Shown piece after piece: positions 57,546 to 58,327 of a DNA stretch of 58,327 nt (position 1 is its first letter; every line of letters begins with the position of its first letter). The position numbers were made by a program, and so were the translations under genes. The notes beneath the pieces were generated by a model, which ran no database searches, was not told where the DNA came from, and saw only the letters and a program-made list of their open reading frames with translations. Source of the DNA: Verrucomicrobia subdivision 6 bacterium (lineage in GTDB: Bacteria > Verrucomicrobiota > Verrucomicrobiia > Methylacidiphilales > Verrucolacustridaceae); NCBI GenBank assembly GCA_947466515.1, contig CANIEM010000004.1, forward strand, positions 1-58,327, given 5' to 3'.

Positions 57546-57845
57546 ATGAGAGGTAGTCCTGTAAAAGATTCTGGGTTTGAGCTGGTGAATGAGGTGTTGA
57601 GGCCTGATGCGAAGAAGCGTTTAACGTTGGGGCATGCGATCGGTGGGGTGGATATGGCTTATAATGTTTACAGAAATCGGTTGGGTCAGATTGTGTTGGA
57701 CCCGGTAAAGGCGGTCTCTCTTTCTGAAACATGGCTATTTGAGAATGCTGGGGCGTTGGCATCGGTGAAACGGGGATTGGTGGATTCGGCTAAGGGTCGC
57801 ACGAAGAAGCGTGGCTCTTTTGCGGCTTACGCGCGCGAGGGGTAG
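57546..57845 (+). CDS. small protein, putative antitoxin partner
   Basis: A 99-residue protein with no recognised domain: LVNEVLRPDAKKRLTLGHAIGGVDMAYNVYRNRLGQIVLDPVKAVSLSETWLFENAGALASVKRGLVDSAKGRTKKRGSF. The DPVKxVSLSExWLFxNxxALxSVxxGLxxSAxGR pattern resembles N-terminal parts of AbrB-like or Phd-type antitoxin families. It stops 4 bp before a RelE/ParE-like toxin gene, so an antitoxin role is likely. Confidence 0.7.
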   Translation: MRGSPVKDSGFELVNEVLRPDAKKRLTLGHAIGGVDMAYNVYRNRLGQIVLDPVKAVSLSETWLFENAGALASVKRGLVDSAKGRTKKRGSFAAYAREG

Positions 57846-57849
57846 AGGG

Positions 57850-58167
57850 GTGCGGCGCACTCTGCGATTCACGGCTGAGGCGGATCGGCAGTTGGCGGAG
57901 TTGGAGCGTAGAGTCGATAAGAAGGGGTTACTGGGGCAGGTAAGAAAAACGTTAGGGTTTTTGGAGGTGAATCTTAGGCATCCGAGTTTGAGCACGCATG
58001 AGTTTCAGTCTCTGCAAGGGATCGGCGGGGAGAGGGTTTGGGAAGCTTATATTCAAAATCGAACTCCTGGGGCTTATCGGATCTTTTTTCACTATGGGCC
58101 AGATGAGGGGGTGGGGAAAAAGCGAGTTGCCACACTGACGATTCTGGCCATCACGCCCCATCCGTAG
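57850..58167 (+). CDS. RelE/ParE-like toxin
   Basis: A 105-residue protein starting at GTG 57850: VRRTLRFTAEADRQLAELERRVDKKGLLGQVRKTLGFLEVNLRHPSLSTHEFQSLQG, then VWEAYIQNRTPGAYRIFFHYGPDE and ATLTILAITPHP. The order of an N-terminal F-x-AxAxxQL helix, EAYIxxRTPGAYRIFFHYGP and LTILxITPHP fits the RelE/ParE superfamily. An in-frame ATG at 57811 would overlap the preceding gene. The pair closes a toxin-antitoxin-rich stretch. Confidence 0.8.
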   Translation: MRRTLRFTAEADRQLAELERRVDKKGLLGQVRKTLGFLEVNLRHPSLSTHEFQSLQGIGGERVWEAYIQNRTPGAYRIFFHYGPDEGVGKKRVATLTILAITPHP

Positions 58168-58327
58168 GGAATTCCGCGCCCAGCGTTCGTGGGGATTTTG
58201 CTCACGCCAAGGTCGCTAAGCCCCGACAGGAGCCCCGACCGAGTCGGGGCGGGTACGGGGCGCAGACGCGGGTACGGGGTAGAGACACGCTGACGCGTGG
58301 AATTCGAAAAGCGGAAGGGGAATTAGG
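58168..58327. repeat. terminal repeat block
   Basis: No gene is seen. From about 58197 the sequence repeats the modules of 57224-57372 in the same order: GCTCACGCC, CCCCGACCGAGTCGGGG, GGTACGGGGCGCAGACGCGG, GACACGCTGACGCGTGG, GAATTCGAAAAGCGG and GGGGAATTAGG, with small differences. The window ends inside the block. Confidence 0.8.

Noticed and set aside
1-58327. tRNA or rRNA genes
   Set aside because: None could be recognised by eye on either strand; a tRNAscan-type search would be needed to exclude one fully.

Overview
The window reads as one end of a bacterial chromosome segment that starts inside dnaA and passes from conserved core genes into a large, repeat-rich surface-polysaccharide region. 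The order dnaA-dnaN-recF, a MoxR/Bat (von Willebrand) operon with the BatD and BatE parts fused, a polyphosphate-glucokinase-like ROK kinase and an M32 carboxypeptidase, at moderate GC, fit a Gram-negative bacterium. I lean to the Verrucomicrobiota/PVC group, but no rRNA or marker here proves it. No tRNA, rRNA, transposase, phage gene or cas gene was found.

Region 1 (1-18.6 kb) is compact and almost repeat-free. It holds the dnaA 3' end, a likely oriC in the dnaA-dnaN gap, dnaN, recF, a transketolase, a membrane protein of unknown function, then moxR-DUF58-batA-batB-(K/E-rich BatC-like)-batDE, mostly joined by 4-bp ATGA overlaps. A chagasin-like (I42) lipoprotein and a TPR protein on the minus strand face a ROK glucokinase across a perfect 22-bp palindrome. 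A family 2 glycosyltransferase and an M32 carboxypeptidase follow.

Region 2 (18.6-26.5 kb) has two hicBA toxin-antitoxin pairs, an ArsR-type regulator, five copies of a hairpin repeat around the second pair, a membrane PAS protein, and two twin glycosyltransferases with near-identical first halves and divergent second halves. One twin carries an in-frame insert made of intergenic repeat DNA.

Region 3 (26.5-51.5 kb) is an exopolysaccharide/O-antigen-type locus. It has a pectate-lyase-like beta-helix protein, Wzy-like polymerase, Wzx-like flippase, several GT4 and GT2 glycosyltransferases, two hexapeptide acyltransferases, two methyltransferases, an aldo/keto reductase coupled to a GMC oxidoreductase, and a GT-C-like membrane protein. 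At 42.0-47.7 kb a very tight operon encodes FkbH-like HAD protein, acyl carrier protein, SGNH/DltD-like protein, a 38-residue DltX-like microprotein, MBOAT acyltransferase, MaoC dehydratase and SDR. I read it as a Dlt-like machine that builds an acyl group on a dedicated carrier and exports it onto a polysaccharide; it is the best candidate here for an undescribed system.

Region 4 (51.5-58.3 kb) has a GDP-mannose 3,5-epimerase-like gene whose start region is repeated in tandem, a WecG/TagA-GT4 fusion, and three toxin-antitoxin-like pairs (PemK/MazF, AbiEii-like, RelE/ParE-like), all separated by mosaics of short dispersed repeats.

Two themes run through the right 35 kb. Short intergenic repeat modules have entered or extended coding regions in frame in at least four genes. 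Runs of 8-9 G/C lie inside four surface-polysaccharide genes and could act as phase-variation switches.
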